A DNA stretch of 64,000 bases from Mesorhizobium loti (lineage in GTDB: Bacteria > Pseudomonadota > Alphaproteobacteria > Rhizobiales > Rhizobiaceae). Below are positions 40,210 through 48,371 of the stretch, piece after piece. Within the stretch, counting starts at the first letter, position 1. The number at the start of each line of letters is the position of its first letter. The notes below the pieces were generated by a model, which saw nothing but the letters and a program-made list of their open reading frames with translations, was not told where the DNA came from and made no database searches. Location: assembly GCF_013170705.1 (NCBI RefSeq), contig NZ_CP033334.1, forward strand, positions 3,139,501 through 3,203,500, given 5' to 3'. The translations under genes and the position numbers were made by a program.

Positions 40210-42201
40210 TCAGGCCGCGCTGCCGCTCTGGCGCCTTGCGGCGGGGTCGAAGAGCGCTTCCGCCGCGAGCGTGCGGCTCGGATGGGCCGCCTCGTAGGCA
40301 AGCGCCTCGGGCGCGGGCAGCGCCGGCGAGAAGAGAAAGCCTTGCGCGACCATGCAGTCGAGCGAGCGCAGGATCAGGCGGTCGGCGTCCGTCTCCACCC
40401 CCTCGGCCATCACCTCTATGCCCAGCGCGCGGCCGAGATCGATGACCGTCTTGACCAGCGCCTGGTCCTCGACCGACTTGGCCAGGTCGCGCACGAAATG
40501 CTTGTCGATCTTGATCTTGCGGATGCGGCTGTCCTTCAGCGCGACCAGGGTCGAAAAGCCGGTGCCGAAATCGTCGAGCACGATCGATATGCCGGCGTCG
40601 GCGAGGCGGCCGATCTTCTCGTCGACCCGCTCGCGGTCGACCGGCGCTTCCTCGGTGATCTCGATCTCCAGCATCGCCGCGGGCAGGTGCCTCACCTTCA
40701 GCATGTCCAGGATCATGTCGTCGACATTGCCCGCCTCGAGCTCGCGCGGCGACAGGTTCATCGCGACCCGCACATCGCCGCGGCCGCTGCCGGCCAGCGC
40801 CTCGATCATGGCGCAGCAATTGCGGAACACCGTTTCCGTCAGCAGCGGCAGCAGGCCGGTCTCGCGCGCGGCGGTGACGATCTCGGGCGGCGAGATCGCC
40901 CCATGGAGCGGGTGCCGCCAGCGCAGCAGCGCCTCGAAGCCGACCACCGCGCTGGTGTCCAGGCGCACCAGCGGCTGGAACCATGAGCACAGCGCGCCGG
41001 CCTCGATGGCGCCGCGCAGGTCGCGCTCGATGCAGTGCTTGCGCTCCAGCGCCTGGTCGAGCCCGGCATCGAAGACGCAGTATTCGTTCCTGCCCTTGCG
41101 CTTGGCCGCATAGAGCGCGAAATCGGCCCGCAGCAGCATTTCCGTCAAGCGTGGATTGTCCGAAACGTAGATCCCGACCGAGGCGCCGACGCGCACCGAG
41201 TTCAACGCCGGATCCGGTTGCGCGATCGCCGCGATGAGCGCGCCGGCCAGCGCGCCGGCCGGACGCGCGGATCTCGCGGCGGAAAACAGCAGCACGAACT
41301 CGTCGCCGCCGATGCGCGCGATCGTGGCGCCTTGCGGCGCATGGTCTTCGATCCTGCGCGCGACCTTGACCAGCAGGTCGTCGCCGATGTTGTGGCCATA
41401 GGTGTCGTTGACGGATTTGAAGCCGTCGAGGTCGACCAGCATGGTCACGAACGGGCCGTCGGAAGGCCCTAGCTGTCGGATCGCCTGCTCGAGCCCGTAC
41501 CGGTTGAGCAAATTCGTCAGCGGATCGCGCCTGGAATTGCGGTCCATCTCGGCGGCGAATTCCCGCGCCTCGTATTTGAGGCGGCTCGTCTCGCGGAAGC
41601 CGGCCTGCCCGATCAGCGCGCTCCTGACCATTCCGCCGAGGAACAGCACGATGGTGAAAGCCAGGACGTAATTCTCGATGCCGCCCCTGGCCAGCACGCA
41701 TCCGGCGGCGGCCAGAAGCGGCAGCGTCATGAAATTGATCGCCGCCGGCGCATAGGAGGCCGAGTAGGTGACGGAGCCGGCCGACAGGCCCGCGAGCACG
41801 ATCAGATAGAGCGGCGCCTGTGCCGTGGTGTATCCGTCCGCCAGCACGGCCAGGAAAGCCCAGGCAATGCCGGATGCCAGCGCCAATGCGCCGTAAAGGG
41901 AAAGCCGGGCGCTGACCGGCCTCGCGCCGCTCCCGGAAATGTCGGGCTGGGCGGCGGCAAGCGCCAGGCGGGCGCTGTTGATGATGCTGACCGCGGCGAA
42001 CCACAGCACCGCGCCAACACCGCCATGCGAAAGCATCTGCACGGCCAGGATCAGCGCCGAAAGCACCGTGGCGATCGGCATGGAAATGAAGATCCCTTTC
42101 CGCAGATCAGCGAACTGATCGCGGAGGATCCCGGTTGCCACGGCTTCGCTCTGCCCCTGGCGAGAGGGGCCAGCAAACAAGCGCTCGAAATGCCCTGCCA
42201 T
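40210..42201 (-). CDS. membrane GGDEF-EAL protein (c-di-GMP turnover)
   Basis: The 663-residue protein has about five or six hydrophobic segments in residues 40-190, a GGDEF domain (about 215-380) with intact RIGGDEF and DLDGFKSVNDTYGH, and an EAL domain (about 395-640) with intact FEALLRW, DDFGTGFSTL, KIDKHF and AEGVET. Both active sites look complete. It should sit in the inner membrane with the catalytic parts in the cytoplasm. It is one of two such proteins in the window, the other at 23477. ATG at 42201 is supported by the family start; the upstream region is divergent from the methyltransferase gene at 42446. Confidence 0.92.
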   Translation of the reverse strand: MAGHFERLFAGPSRQGQSEAVATGILRDQFADLRKGIFISMPIATVLSALILAVQMLSHGGVGAVLWFAAVSIINSARLALAAAQPDISGSGARPVSARLSLYGALALASGIAWAFLAVLADGYTTAQAPLYLIVLAGLSAGSVTYSASYAPAAINFMTLPLLAAAGCVLARGGIENYVLAFTIVLFLGGMVRSALIGQAGFRETSRLKYEAREFAAEMDRNSRRDPLTNLLNRYGLEQAIRQLGPSDGPFVTMLVDLDGFKSVNDTYGHNIGDDLLVKVARRIEDHAPQGATIARIGGDEFVLLFSAARSARPAGALAGALIAAIAQPDPALNSVRVGASVGIYVSDNPRLTEMLLRADFALYAAKRKGRNEYCVFDAGLDQALERKHCIERDLRGAIEAGALCSWFQPLVRLDTSAVVGFEALLRWRHPLHGAISPPEIVTAARETGLLPLLTETVFRNCCAMIEALAGSGRGDVRVAMNLSPRELEAGNVDDMILDMLKVRHLPAAMLEIEITEEAPVDRERVDEKIGRLADAGISIVLDDFGTGFSTLVALKDSRIRKIKIDKHFVRDLAKSVEDQALVKTVIDLGRALGIEVMAEGVETDADRLILRSLDCMVAQGFLFSPALPAPEALAYEAAHPSRTLAAEALFDPAARRQSGSAA

Positions 42202-42445
42202 GGCATGGTGATTAGGACAGTGGAATGAAAATCCTGTTAAGGATTTCAGCGGTTTACGGCGTATCTCTCAAATAGGGGCGGGCGGCGGGCCGTGGCGGAG
42301 GACCGCGGGAAGCCTCCGTGATTCCGGGTCAAGCGTGCCCCGGTTTCGAGGCAAAGGCCGGAGAAATTCATGGCTTCGGCGCAGGTTTGACTGGCGCGCG
42401 GATGCCGAACACCTATACTGGGAACATCAGCCGCGTGGGGTTGCC

Positions 42446-43138
42446 ATGAGCAAGGAGTTCAGTGTCGCCGACGCCTATGGCACGGGCCGCGCCGTCTTCA
42501 TGGGACTTGAACTGCTCGTCGCGCCCGGTGCGCTGGTGCCGCGGCCGGAGACGGAGCTGCTCGGCACGACGGCTCTTGGTGTCTTGCACCGGATGAACCT
42601 GCCAACGCCGCGCATCATCGACATGTGCTGCGGCGCCGGGAACCTCGCCTGTGCCATCGCCCACCGCGTGCCCGCCGCGCGCGTCTGGGCGAGCGACCTC
42701 ACCGATGGATGCGTCGAGGCGACACGACGCAACGCCGCCCATCACGGCATGGCCGACCGCGTCTCGGTGCATCAGGGCGATCTGTTCGGCGCCCTCGCGG
42801 GCCAGGGACTTGAAGGGGCGATCGACGTGATCGTCTGCAATCCGCCCTACATTTCGGAAAAGCGGCTCGAGGGCGACCGCGCGCATCTGGTCGAGCTCGA
42901 ACCGCGTGAAGCCTTCGCGGCCGGCCCTTACGGCCTCAGCATCCATATGCGGGTGGTGAAGGACGCGCCGCGATATTTGCGGCCCGGCGGCGTCCTGCTC
43001 TTCGAAGTCGGCCTTGGCCAGGACCGGCAGGTGATGGCCCTGCTGGAGCGCAGCAAGGCATACGAGAACATCCGCGCCGTCTCCAACGAAGCAGGCGAGG
43101 GCCGGGTGGTCCTGGGTCAGGCCCGGGCGCAGGCATGA
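42446..43138 (+). CDS. short PrmC/HemK-like N5-glutamine methyltransferase homologue
   Basis: The 230-residue protein has the catalytic domain of PrmC-like enzymes: PRPETELLG near residue 33, SAM motif I DMCCGAGNLACAI near 60, and the NPPY catalytic motif in VCNPPYISEKRL near 130. PrmC itself is about 290 residues with an N-terminal helical domain that contacts release factors; that domain is missing here, so this is probably not the release-factor methylase but a relative acting on another amide or small molecule. It ends before the repeat block that borders the carrier-protein operon and points towards it, which suggests, but does not prove, membership in that pathway. Confidence 0.8.
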   Translation: MSKEFSVADAYGTGRAVFMGLELLVAPGALVPRPETELLGTTALGVLHRMNLPTPRIIDMCCGAGNLACAIAHRVPAARVWASDLTDGCVEATRRNAAHHGMADRVSVHQGDLFGALAGQGLEGAIDVIVCNPPYISEKRLEGDRAHLVELEPREAFAAGPYGLSIHMRVVKDAPRYLRPGGVLLFEVGLGQDRQVMALLERSKAYENIRAVSNEAGEGRVVLGQARAQA

Positions 43139-43150
43139 GCGTGCGCCTGA

Positions 43151-43260
43151 GCAATTCCAGGAAAAGTGTGAGCGGTTTTCCGTCTGGAATTGCGTGAAAA
43201 CAAAAGCAATTCGAGGAAGAGTGTGAAGCGGTTTTCCGTCCGGAATTGCGTGAAAACAAA
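43151..43260. repeat. two tandem 54-55-base palindromic repeat units
   Basis: Unit one at 43151-43204 and unit two at 43206-43260 are near-identical, each starting GCAATTC, containing GTGTGAAGCGGTTTTCC-like sequence and ending TGCGTGAAAACAAA. Each unit is itself an inverted repeat: CAATTCCAG at the start of the first pairs with CTGGAATTG near its end. They lie immediately downstream of the methyltransferase stop and may form hairpins in its transcript. Similar intergenic palindromes are common in rhizobial genomes. Confidence 0.8.
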
Positions 43261-43261
43261 G

Positions 43262-43377
43262 ACATGGAGCGCTTCGCGTTGAAACGGATTCATGCGATGC
43301 GCTTCAAGTCCTTGTTTTCATGCATGCCGTTGTCCCAAAACCGAGGTCGCTTCCGGGCGGCATGCGTCAAGCCCGGC
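43262..43377. repeat. long direct repeat, left copy (flanks the acyl carrier gene)
   Basis: About 110 bases including GAAACGGATTCATGCGA, CCTTGTTTTCATGCATG and a GCATGCCG...CGGCATGC inverted pair near the end. A second, clearly related copy in the same orientation lies at 43693-43803, so the acyl carrier gene sits between direct repeats. The hairpin near the end may terminate transcription. Confidence 0.8.
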
Positions 43378-43379
43378 AA

Positions 43380-43646
43380 TCAGTTCATCTTGCGCAGGAT
43401 GTATTGCTCGATGCCCTGAATGGAATCGAGGTTTTCAGGCAAGAGCTCGCTGTCCTCGACGATGATGCCGAAGGTCTCCTCGATGAAGCCGATAATCTCG
43501 AGCACGCCCGTCGAGTCGACGATGCCCTGATCGAGCAGGGACGTGTCGTTCACCAATGCCCTCGCGTCGCTCACGTAGAAATTCGAAATCAGGAAACTGC
43601 GAATTTGCTCGCTGTAGATTCCGGTGCGTTCCTTGGTAGTCAACAT
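43380..43646 (-). CDS. acyl carrier protein
   Basis: The 88-residue acidic protein has the phosphopantetheine attachment site GIVDSTGVLEII, with Ser45 preceded by Asp, and the four-helix ACP pattern (EQIRSFLISNFYV at the start, EDSELLPENLDSIQGIEQYI at the end). The segment between DST and the second helix lacks the usual Leu of DSL, as in many accessory carriers outside fatty-acid synthesis. It would hold an acyl chain loaded by the acyl-AMP ligase next upstream in the operon. Length and composition are normal for the family. It is the last gene of the five-gene unit. Confidence 0.9.
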   Translation of the reverse strand: MLTTKERTGIYSEQIRSFLISNFYVSDARALVNDTSLLDQGIVDSTGVLEIIGFIEETFGIIVEDSELLPENLDSIQGIEQYILRKMN

Positions 43647-43692
43647 GAATTCGCCCTCCGTTGCGGCCTCGTAAATCTAGCGACTTCGTCCC

Positions 43693-43803
43693 CCAAAGCG
43701 CATCGCGCTGAAACGGATTCATGCGACGCTCCTTCCAGGTCCTTGTTTTCATGCATGTCGTTCTCCCAGGACCGGGGTCACTTTCGAGCGACATGCGCCA
43801 GCC
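43693..43803. repeat. long direct repeat, right copy (flanks the acyl carrier gene)
   Basis: This copy shares with 43262-43377 the blocks GAAACGGATTCATGCGA, TCCTTGTTTTCATGCATG and the terminal GCATGTCG/CGACATGC-type inverted pair, with scattered substitutions. It lies between the acyl carrier gene start and the ligase stop, inside the operon, and its end abuts the ligase stop at 43808. Confidence 0.8.
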
Positions 43804-43807
43804 CGCC

Positions 43808-45364
43808 TCATGACAGGGCCGTCTTCTTCAGTTTGCCGGTGTCCGTCATCGGCAGGCTGGCCACGACGACGATGGACTTCGGCACCATGAAGTTTTCCAG
43901 CCGTTTCTGGCACTCCATCTGCAACTGCTTTTCGCCGATGGTTCGTCCATTCTCCATTACGACAAACGCCTTCACCGCCTGGCCGAGGAGTTCGTCCGGA
44001 ACACCGATGACCGCCGCTTCCCGCACCCCTGGAATATTCATGAGCACGTTCTCGACCTCCTTCGGCGCCACCTTCTCGCCGCGCGATTTGATGATCTCGT
44101 CGCCACGGCCGACGAAGTAGAGGTAACCCTCCGCGTCCATCCGGCAGTAGTCGCCCGTGTACAGGACCTGCTCGCCCGGCAGCGGGCCGGGCTTGAGCTT
44201 CCTGGCCGTCGCCTCGGGCTTGCCCCAATAGCCCTTCATCACCGTCGCGCCGCGGATGACGAGCTGGCCGACGACGCCGGGGCCGACCCGCCTGTCATGT
44301 TCGTCAACGATCCACATTTCCGTGTTCGGGATCGCGATCCCGACGCTCAACGGCTTTCGCTCGAGGTCCTCTGGCGGCAGATAGGTGCAACGCTTGCATT
44401 CGGTGAGGCCGTACATCGAATAGATGCGTGCACTCGAAAACAGCTCGCGAAGCATGAGAATATGCTTGAGCGGCAAGGCGGCCGCGGTGTTGGTGACGTA
44501 GCGAATGCGTGAGAAATCCTGGTCCTTGAGCGACTTGAGCTCGGAGAGCGCCGCAAAGATGGTCGGCACGCCGGGAAAGCCGGTAACTCCCTCTTGCCTG
44601 ATCAGTTCAAGGACCCGCGCCGGGAAGGCGAAGGAACGTTCGAGCACCAGCCGGGCGCCGGTGCGGAACGCCATGATCATCTGGTACAGGCCATAGTCGA
44701 AAGCCAGGGGCAGGACGTTGAGGATCACCTCGTCCTCGCCAAGCTCGAGGTAGGAGGCGATGGACGTGCAGGCGGTCATCATGTTCCTGTGCGTCAGCAT
44801 CACGCCCTTGGGTTCACCCGTCGAACCGGAGGTGTAGATGATGGCGGCGAGATCGACATCGATGCAGCGCCGTGGCGGCGGCGCGCCGCCGTCGATGGCG
44901 ACCGCGGTGGCCCAGCGCACGGCATGCGGCAATCGGGAGAGCTCGACGTCGTCGATCGTCCCGGAAACGATCATGCGCAGAAGCGAGGGACAGCCGCGCG
45001 CCGGCTCGCGGAAGACCGCCTGCAGATGCCCATCCGTGATCAGCGCCGTCGGCTTGCAGTCGTTGAGCAGGTAATCGAGCTTGTCGCTCTTGGTGAGCGG
45101 GTTGACGATGCACACCACCGCGTTCGCCTTGAGCACCGCCCAGAAGCTCACCACCGTCTCGACGGTGTTGTCGGCGAAGATCATCACGCGATCGCCGCGC
45201 ACGACCCCTGACGCGGCCAGATCCCCGGCGATCGCATTGGCGCGGGTTTCAAGCTCGCCATAGGTGACACGTTGCTTGTTGCACACCAGCGCAACCTTGC
45301 CGCCGAGCCGGCCGGCGGAATGGGCGAGGTAGTCATGCAGCAGGGGTACGGCATCATGCAACAT
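43808..45364 (-). CDS. AMP-dependent acyl-CoA ligase/acyl-ACP ligase homologue
   Basis: The 518-residue adenylate-forming enzyme has the core motif IIYTSGSTGEPKG near residue 175, a YGLTECK motif near 305, TGDYCRMDAEGYLYFVGR near 395 and the C-terminal catalytic Lys in GKLKKTALS. It activates a carboxylic acid as acyl-AMP and transfers it to CoA or, more likely here, to the carrier protein encoded next. The ATG at 45364 overlaps the end of the asparagine-synthase gene by 11 bases, so the genes are coupled. The frame extends upstream, but only inside the neighbouring gene. The substrate is unknown. Enzymes of this type occur beside asparagine-synthase-like genes in exosortase-associated surface-modification loci. 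Confidence 0.9.
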   Translation of the reverse strand: MLHDAVPLLHDYLAHSAGRLGGKVALVCNKQRVTYGELETRANAIAGDLAASGVVRGDRVMIFADNTVETVVSFWAVLKANAVVCIVNPLTKSDKLDYLLNDCKPTALITDGHLQAVFREPARGCPSLLRMIVSGTIDDVELSRLPHAVRWATAVAIDGGAPPPRRCIDVDLAAIIYTSGSTGEPKGVMLTHRNMMTACTSIASYLELGEDEVILNVLPLAFDYGLYQMIMAFRTGARLVLERSFAFPARVLELIRQEGVTGFPGVPTIFAALSELKSLKDQDFSRIRYVTNTAAALPLKHILMLRELFSSARIYSMYGLTECKRCTYLPPEDLERKPLSVGIAIPNTEMWIVDEHDRRVGPGVVGQLVIRGATVMKGYWGKPEATARKLKPGPLPGEQVLYTGDYCRMDAEGYLYFVGRGDEIIKSRGEKVAPKEVENVLMNIPGVREAAVIGVPDELLGQAVKAFVVMENGRTIGEKQLQMECQKRLENFMVPKSIVVVASLPMTDTGKLKKTALS

Positions 45365-47381
45365 GCAAGCGTTCTTCCCGATGTTCGCGGTCGACGTCGA
45401 CGCTGAGCGCGTATTCGCGAGTTGCACTGGGGCAGCTCGCGACAAACTGTCGATGAAGGAGCTGGGTCGACAGCACGCCGACCAGCGCCATGTTGTCGGC
45501 ATTGGACAGATCGCCGTCGCCGGTCCTGGCCTGGCACTTGCCGAGCAGGCGCGTGACCGCCTTCGGATCAAAGATATTGGCCTCGCGCAGCGCCGTCTCC
45601 GAAAGCGCCTCGCGAACGTATTCCGGTGCGTCGCCGGCGACGAAGCAAAGCGCGTTGGGCGCGCGGAACGGCTGCTTCTTGCGGGTGACGATCTCGGAGG
45701 GCACGATCGGTTCCGCCACGCGTTTGAGCACGTGCTTCTCGTCGAGGACGCGCAGCTTGTAGGCCGCCGGAAGCGAATTCGCGAGGCTCACAAGCTCATC
45801 GTCCAGGAAGGGGAAACGCCCCTCGACGGAGTGGGCCATCAGCATCCTGTCGCCTTGCGAGGAGAGCAGATAGCCCGACATCAGCGTCTGGACCTCGAGA
45901 TACTGGTCCTGCGCAAGCGGGCTCCAGCGCGGGAACTCCGCGGGCAGGCGGGCGAGCAACTCGGACACGGCGTCGCGGCGCTCGGTCTCGGCGCGCATGT
46001 CGGCGGAAAACAAGCGCTTGATGGCGCTGGTGGTGTGCCAGCGTGTGTCATGGGCAAAGCCGGGCGCGTCATGGGCCTGGATGTTGCGTCCGAAGAACTG
46101 GCGCGCCATCGCCTGCTGTTGCACCGGCGAGCGGGTGAGGTAGGGGTAAAGGCGTTCCAGCAGCCGCGAGCGTCGTGTCGATGCCGGCTGGCGGCCCCAG
46201 AACCGGCGGATCTTGCCTTCGCGGAACAGGTCGTAGCCGGCGAACATCTCGTCAGCCCCTTCGCCGGTCAGCACGACCTTGATGCCACGCTCGCGCACCA
46301 GCCGCGAGAGCAGGAACAGCGGCGCCGGGGCGGTCCGCAGGATCGGGCGCTCGGTGTGGTGGATCACCTCCGGAAAGATCGCGGCGATATCGCCGCGCGA
46401 AACCACCACCTCATGGTGCTCGCTGCCGGTTGCCTCGGCAACAAGGCGCTGGAAGCGGGTCTCGTCATATTCGGCGTCGGCGAAACGCAGCGAGAAGGTC
46501 TGGAAGCGTTCGCCGGCGAAGCGCCTTCCCAGCGCGGCCACGAGCGAACTGTCCAGTCCTCCGGAGAGGTAGCACCCGACGGGCACGTCGGCGCGTACCA
46601 TCCTGAGCGCCGTCGCGGCCTCTAGGGCGCCACGCACGCGGTCCACCGCCTCATCGCACGACCCGGTGAACTCGCCCTGCCGCGCTCCGGAAATCTCGGG
46701 GTAGGAAGGTCGCCAAAAGGCCCGCTCGCGAACGGTGCCATCCTGGTAGGTGCGGACATGCCCCGGCTCGAGTTCATTGATCCCCTGGAATACCCCTTGC
46801 GGCGGAACGACCGTCCAGAGCGTGAAAGTCTGGTCGATGCCGGCCGGATCAAAGGCGCGAGATATGGTTCGATCGGCCGCGAAGATGGCCTTCACCTCGC
46901 TGGCGAAATAAAGCCGGCCCGCGTGCTCGCAGAAATGCAGGGGGCAAATGCCGAACCGGTCGCGCGACAATACGAGACGCCCCGCCATCGAGTCCCAGAT
47001 TGCGATTGCCCATTGGCCGTTCATCCGCTCGAAGGCTGCTTCGCCCCACGCACGGTAGGCATGGAGCGCGACCTCGGTGTCGCTGCGAGTCCGGAAGCGG
47101 TGGCCGAGCGCGATCAGCTTTTCCCGCAACTCGACGTAGTTGAAGATCTCGCCGTTGAACACGATCCAGGTCGTGTCGCCGGTGTCGGCGAGCGGCTGCT
47201 GGCCGCTGGAAAGATCGACGACGGAAAGCCGCGCATGCGCCAGCCCCGCGCGTCTGTCCCGGTAAAGGCCGTGCTCGTCGGGGCCGCGATGCGCCAGCGC
47301 GCCCACCATCCGCATCAGCGCTTCACGCGAAGGAGAAGCCGCCGCGGCGTTCAGCGCCACTATTCCAGCGATGCCGCACAT
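45354..47381 (-). CDS. asnB: glutamine-hydrolysing asparagine synthase-like amidotransferase
   Basis: The 675-residue protein has the class II glutaminase domain with the N-terminal nucleophile Cys2 (MCGIAGI), RLSVVDLSSGQQP near 51 and NGEIFNY near 76, followed by the ATP-pyrophosphatase synthase domain with SGGLDSS at 273-279 and LTGEGADEMFAGY near 365. It uses glutamine nitrogen and ATP to make an amide. It sits between NAD synthase and acyl-ligase genes with a six-base gap upstream and an overlap downstream, and therefore may amidate a pathway intermediate rather than aspartate. The length is normal for asparagine-synthase homologues of capsule and secondary-metabolite loci. The symbol is given for the family; the reaction is inferred. 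Confidence 0.85.
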   Translation of the reverse strand: MCGIAGIVALNAAAASPSREALMRMVGALAHRGPDEHGLYRDRRAGLAHARLSVVDLSSGQQPLADTGDTTWIVFNGEIFNYVELREKLIALGHRFRTRSDTEVALHAYRAWGEAAFERMNGQWAIAIWDSMAGRLVLSRDRFGICPLHFCEHAGRLYFASEVKAIFAADRTISRAFDPAGIDQTFTLWTVVPPQGVFQGINELEPGHVRTYQDGTVRERAFWRPSYPEISGARQGEFTGSCDEAVDRVRGALEAATALRMVRADVPVGCYLSGGLDSSLVAALGRRFAGERFQTFSLRFADAEYDETRFQRLVAEATGSEHHEVVVSRGDIAAIFPEVIHHTERPILRTAPAPLFLLSRLVRERGIKVVLTGEGADEMFAGYDLFREGKIRRFWGRQPASTRRSRLLERLYPYLTRSPVQQQAMARQFFGRNIQAHDAPGFAHDTRWHTTSAIKRLFSADMRAETERRDAVSELLARLPAEFPRWSPLAQDQYLEVQTLMSGYLLSSQGDRMLMAHSVEGRFPFLDDELVSLANSLPAAYKLRVLDEKHVLKRVAEPIVPSEIVTRKKQPFRAPNALCFVAGDAPEYVREALSETALREANIFDPKAVTRLLGKCQARTGDGDLSNADNMALVGVLSTQLLHRQFVASCPSATREYALSVDVDREHREERLHVA

Positions 47382-47387
47382 CCCCGG

Positions 47388-48371
47388 TCAATCCTCGTCA
47401 ATTCCGGCGGACAGCAAGGGCCGCGCGTGAAGATAGTGGGCGGCCCGCCGTTTCGCGTCGATGTCCTTGAAGACTTTCTGAAGCTGGGGCTCGGTGAGGC
47501 CCGCCGCCGCCGCGACCTCATCGCCGGCGATCCCGTGGTTCAGGCCATAGAGGCATAGATCCATCAGGTGATAGGGCAGCGCGAAATAGAACTCCTCCTG
47601 GCTTTGCGCCATGGAGAAGGTGTCGGTGGTGGGTGGCCGCCGCTGGATTTCCTCGTCCACCCCGAGATAGTCCGCGAGTTGATAAACCTGGGTCTTGTAA
47701 AGGTGGACGATCGGCATCACGTCGGCGGTTCCGTCGCCCTGCTTGACGAAAAAGCCCTGGTCGTACTCAAGGCGGTTCGGTGTCCCGGCAACCGCGTATT
47801 TGAGGCGGTCGGCGTGGTAGTATTCGGTCATCTTGCGCAGGCGCTGCTTGTAGTTGGTCGCGGCGACGATCTGCAGGTAGGCGGCAGGCGACAGGCGCAC
47901 CGTGTCGACCTTGCCCTCTGGATCCTGGACCGTGAGCCGGGTGATGTTGAGGCCGTTGCTCTCCAGAACCGATGCGAGCACCAGCTTGCATTTCCAGCCC
48001 TCTCCATAGTCGGGAACGACGGTTTGGATCGCCTCGACCTGCCGGCTGTAGGCGCCGGTGGCCTCGAGTGCCGGTGCTATGTCTTCCACGACGTTTTCAA
48101 TGCCAAGCTGTGCCGCGACACGGCGGCCAAGTCTGAGCGAATCGCCGGAGGAATCCCGCTCCGGCATGAACAGTCCCAAGACTTTGTCCTTGCCGAACGC
48201 GCGCGTGCACAAGGTGGCGACGACGGAGCTGTCGATGCCGCCGGAAAGGCCGACAACCACGCCGCGACGATGGAGCGTGCCAAGGACCTGCGTGCGCAAG
48301 GTGTCCACGATGCGATCGACCTCCGCGGGAGCATCGAGCAGCAGCGCGTCCTTGCCGAAGTGCGAGATCAC
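47388..48371 (-). CDS. nadE: NAD(+) synthase-like ATP-dependent amide synthetase
   Basis: The 327-residue protein has the N-type ATP pyrophosphatase loop GLSGGIDSSVVA at residues 41-52 and NAD-synthase features such as AGTPNRLEYDQGFFVKQGDGTADVMPI near 215, which fits NH3-dependent synthetases. It lacks the glutaminase domain of larger NadE enzymes, so ammonia may come from the neighbouring asparagine-synthase glutaminase. The GTG start at 48371 overlaps the stop of the NRPS-like gene by four bases (GTGA), which makes cotranslation likely. As it lies within a biosynthetic operon, it may be a second copy adapted to amidate a pathway intermediate rather than the housekeeping NAD synthase. Confidence 0.85.
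   Translation of the reverse strand: MISHFGKDALLLDAPAEVDRIVDTLRTQVLGTLHRRGVVVGLSGGIDSSVVATLCTRAFGKDKVLGLFMPERDSSGDSLRLGRRVAAQLGIENVVEDIAPALEATGAYSRQVEAIQTVVPDYGEGWKCKLVLASVLESNGLNITRLTVQDPEGKVDTVRLSPAAYLQIVAATNYKQRLRKMTEYYHADRLKYAVAGTPNRLEYDQGFFVKQGDGTADVMPIVHLYKTQVYQLADYLGVDEEIQRRPPTTDTFSMAQSQEEFYFALPYHLMDLCLYGLNHGIAGDEVAAAAGLTEPQLQKVFKDIDAKRRAAHYLHARPLLSAGIDED

Noticed and set aside
40130-42004. 624-codon frame overlapping the GGDEF-EAL gene in another frame
   Set aside because: Arg/Ala/Gly-rich out-of-frame reading of a gene whose catalytic motifs are intact.
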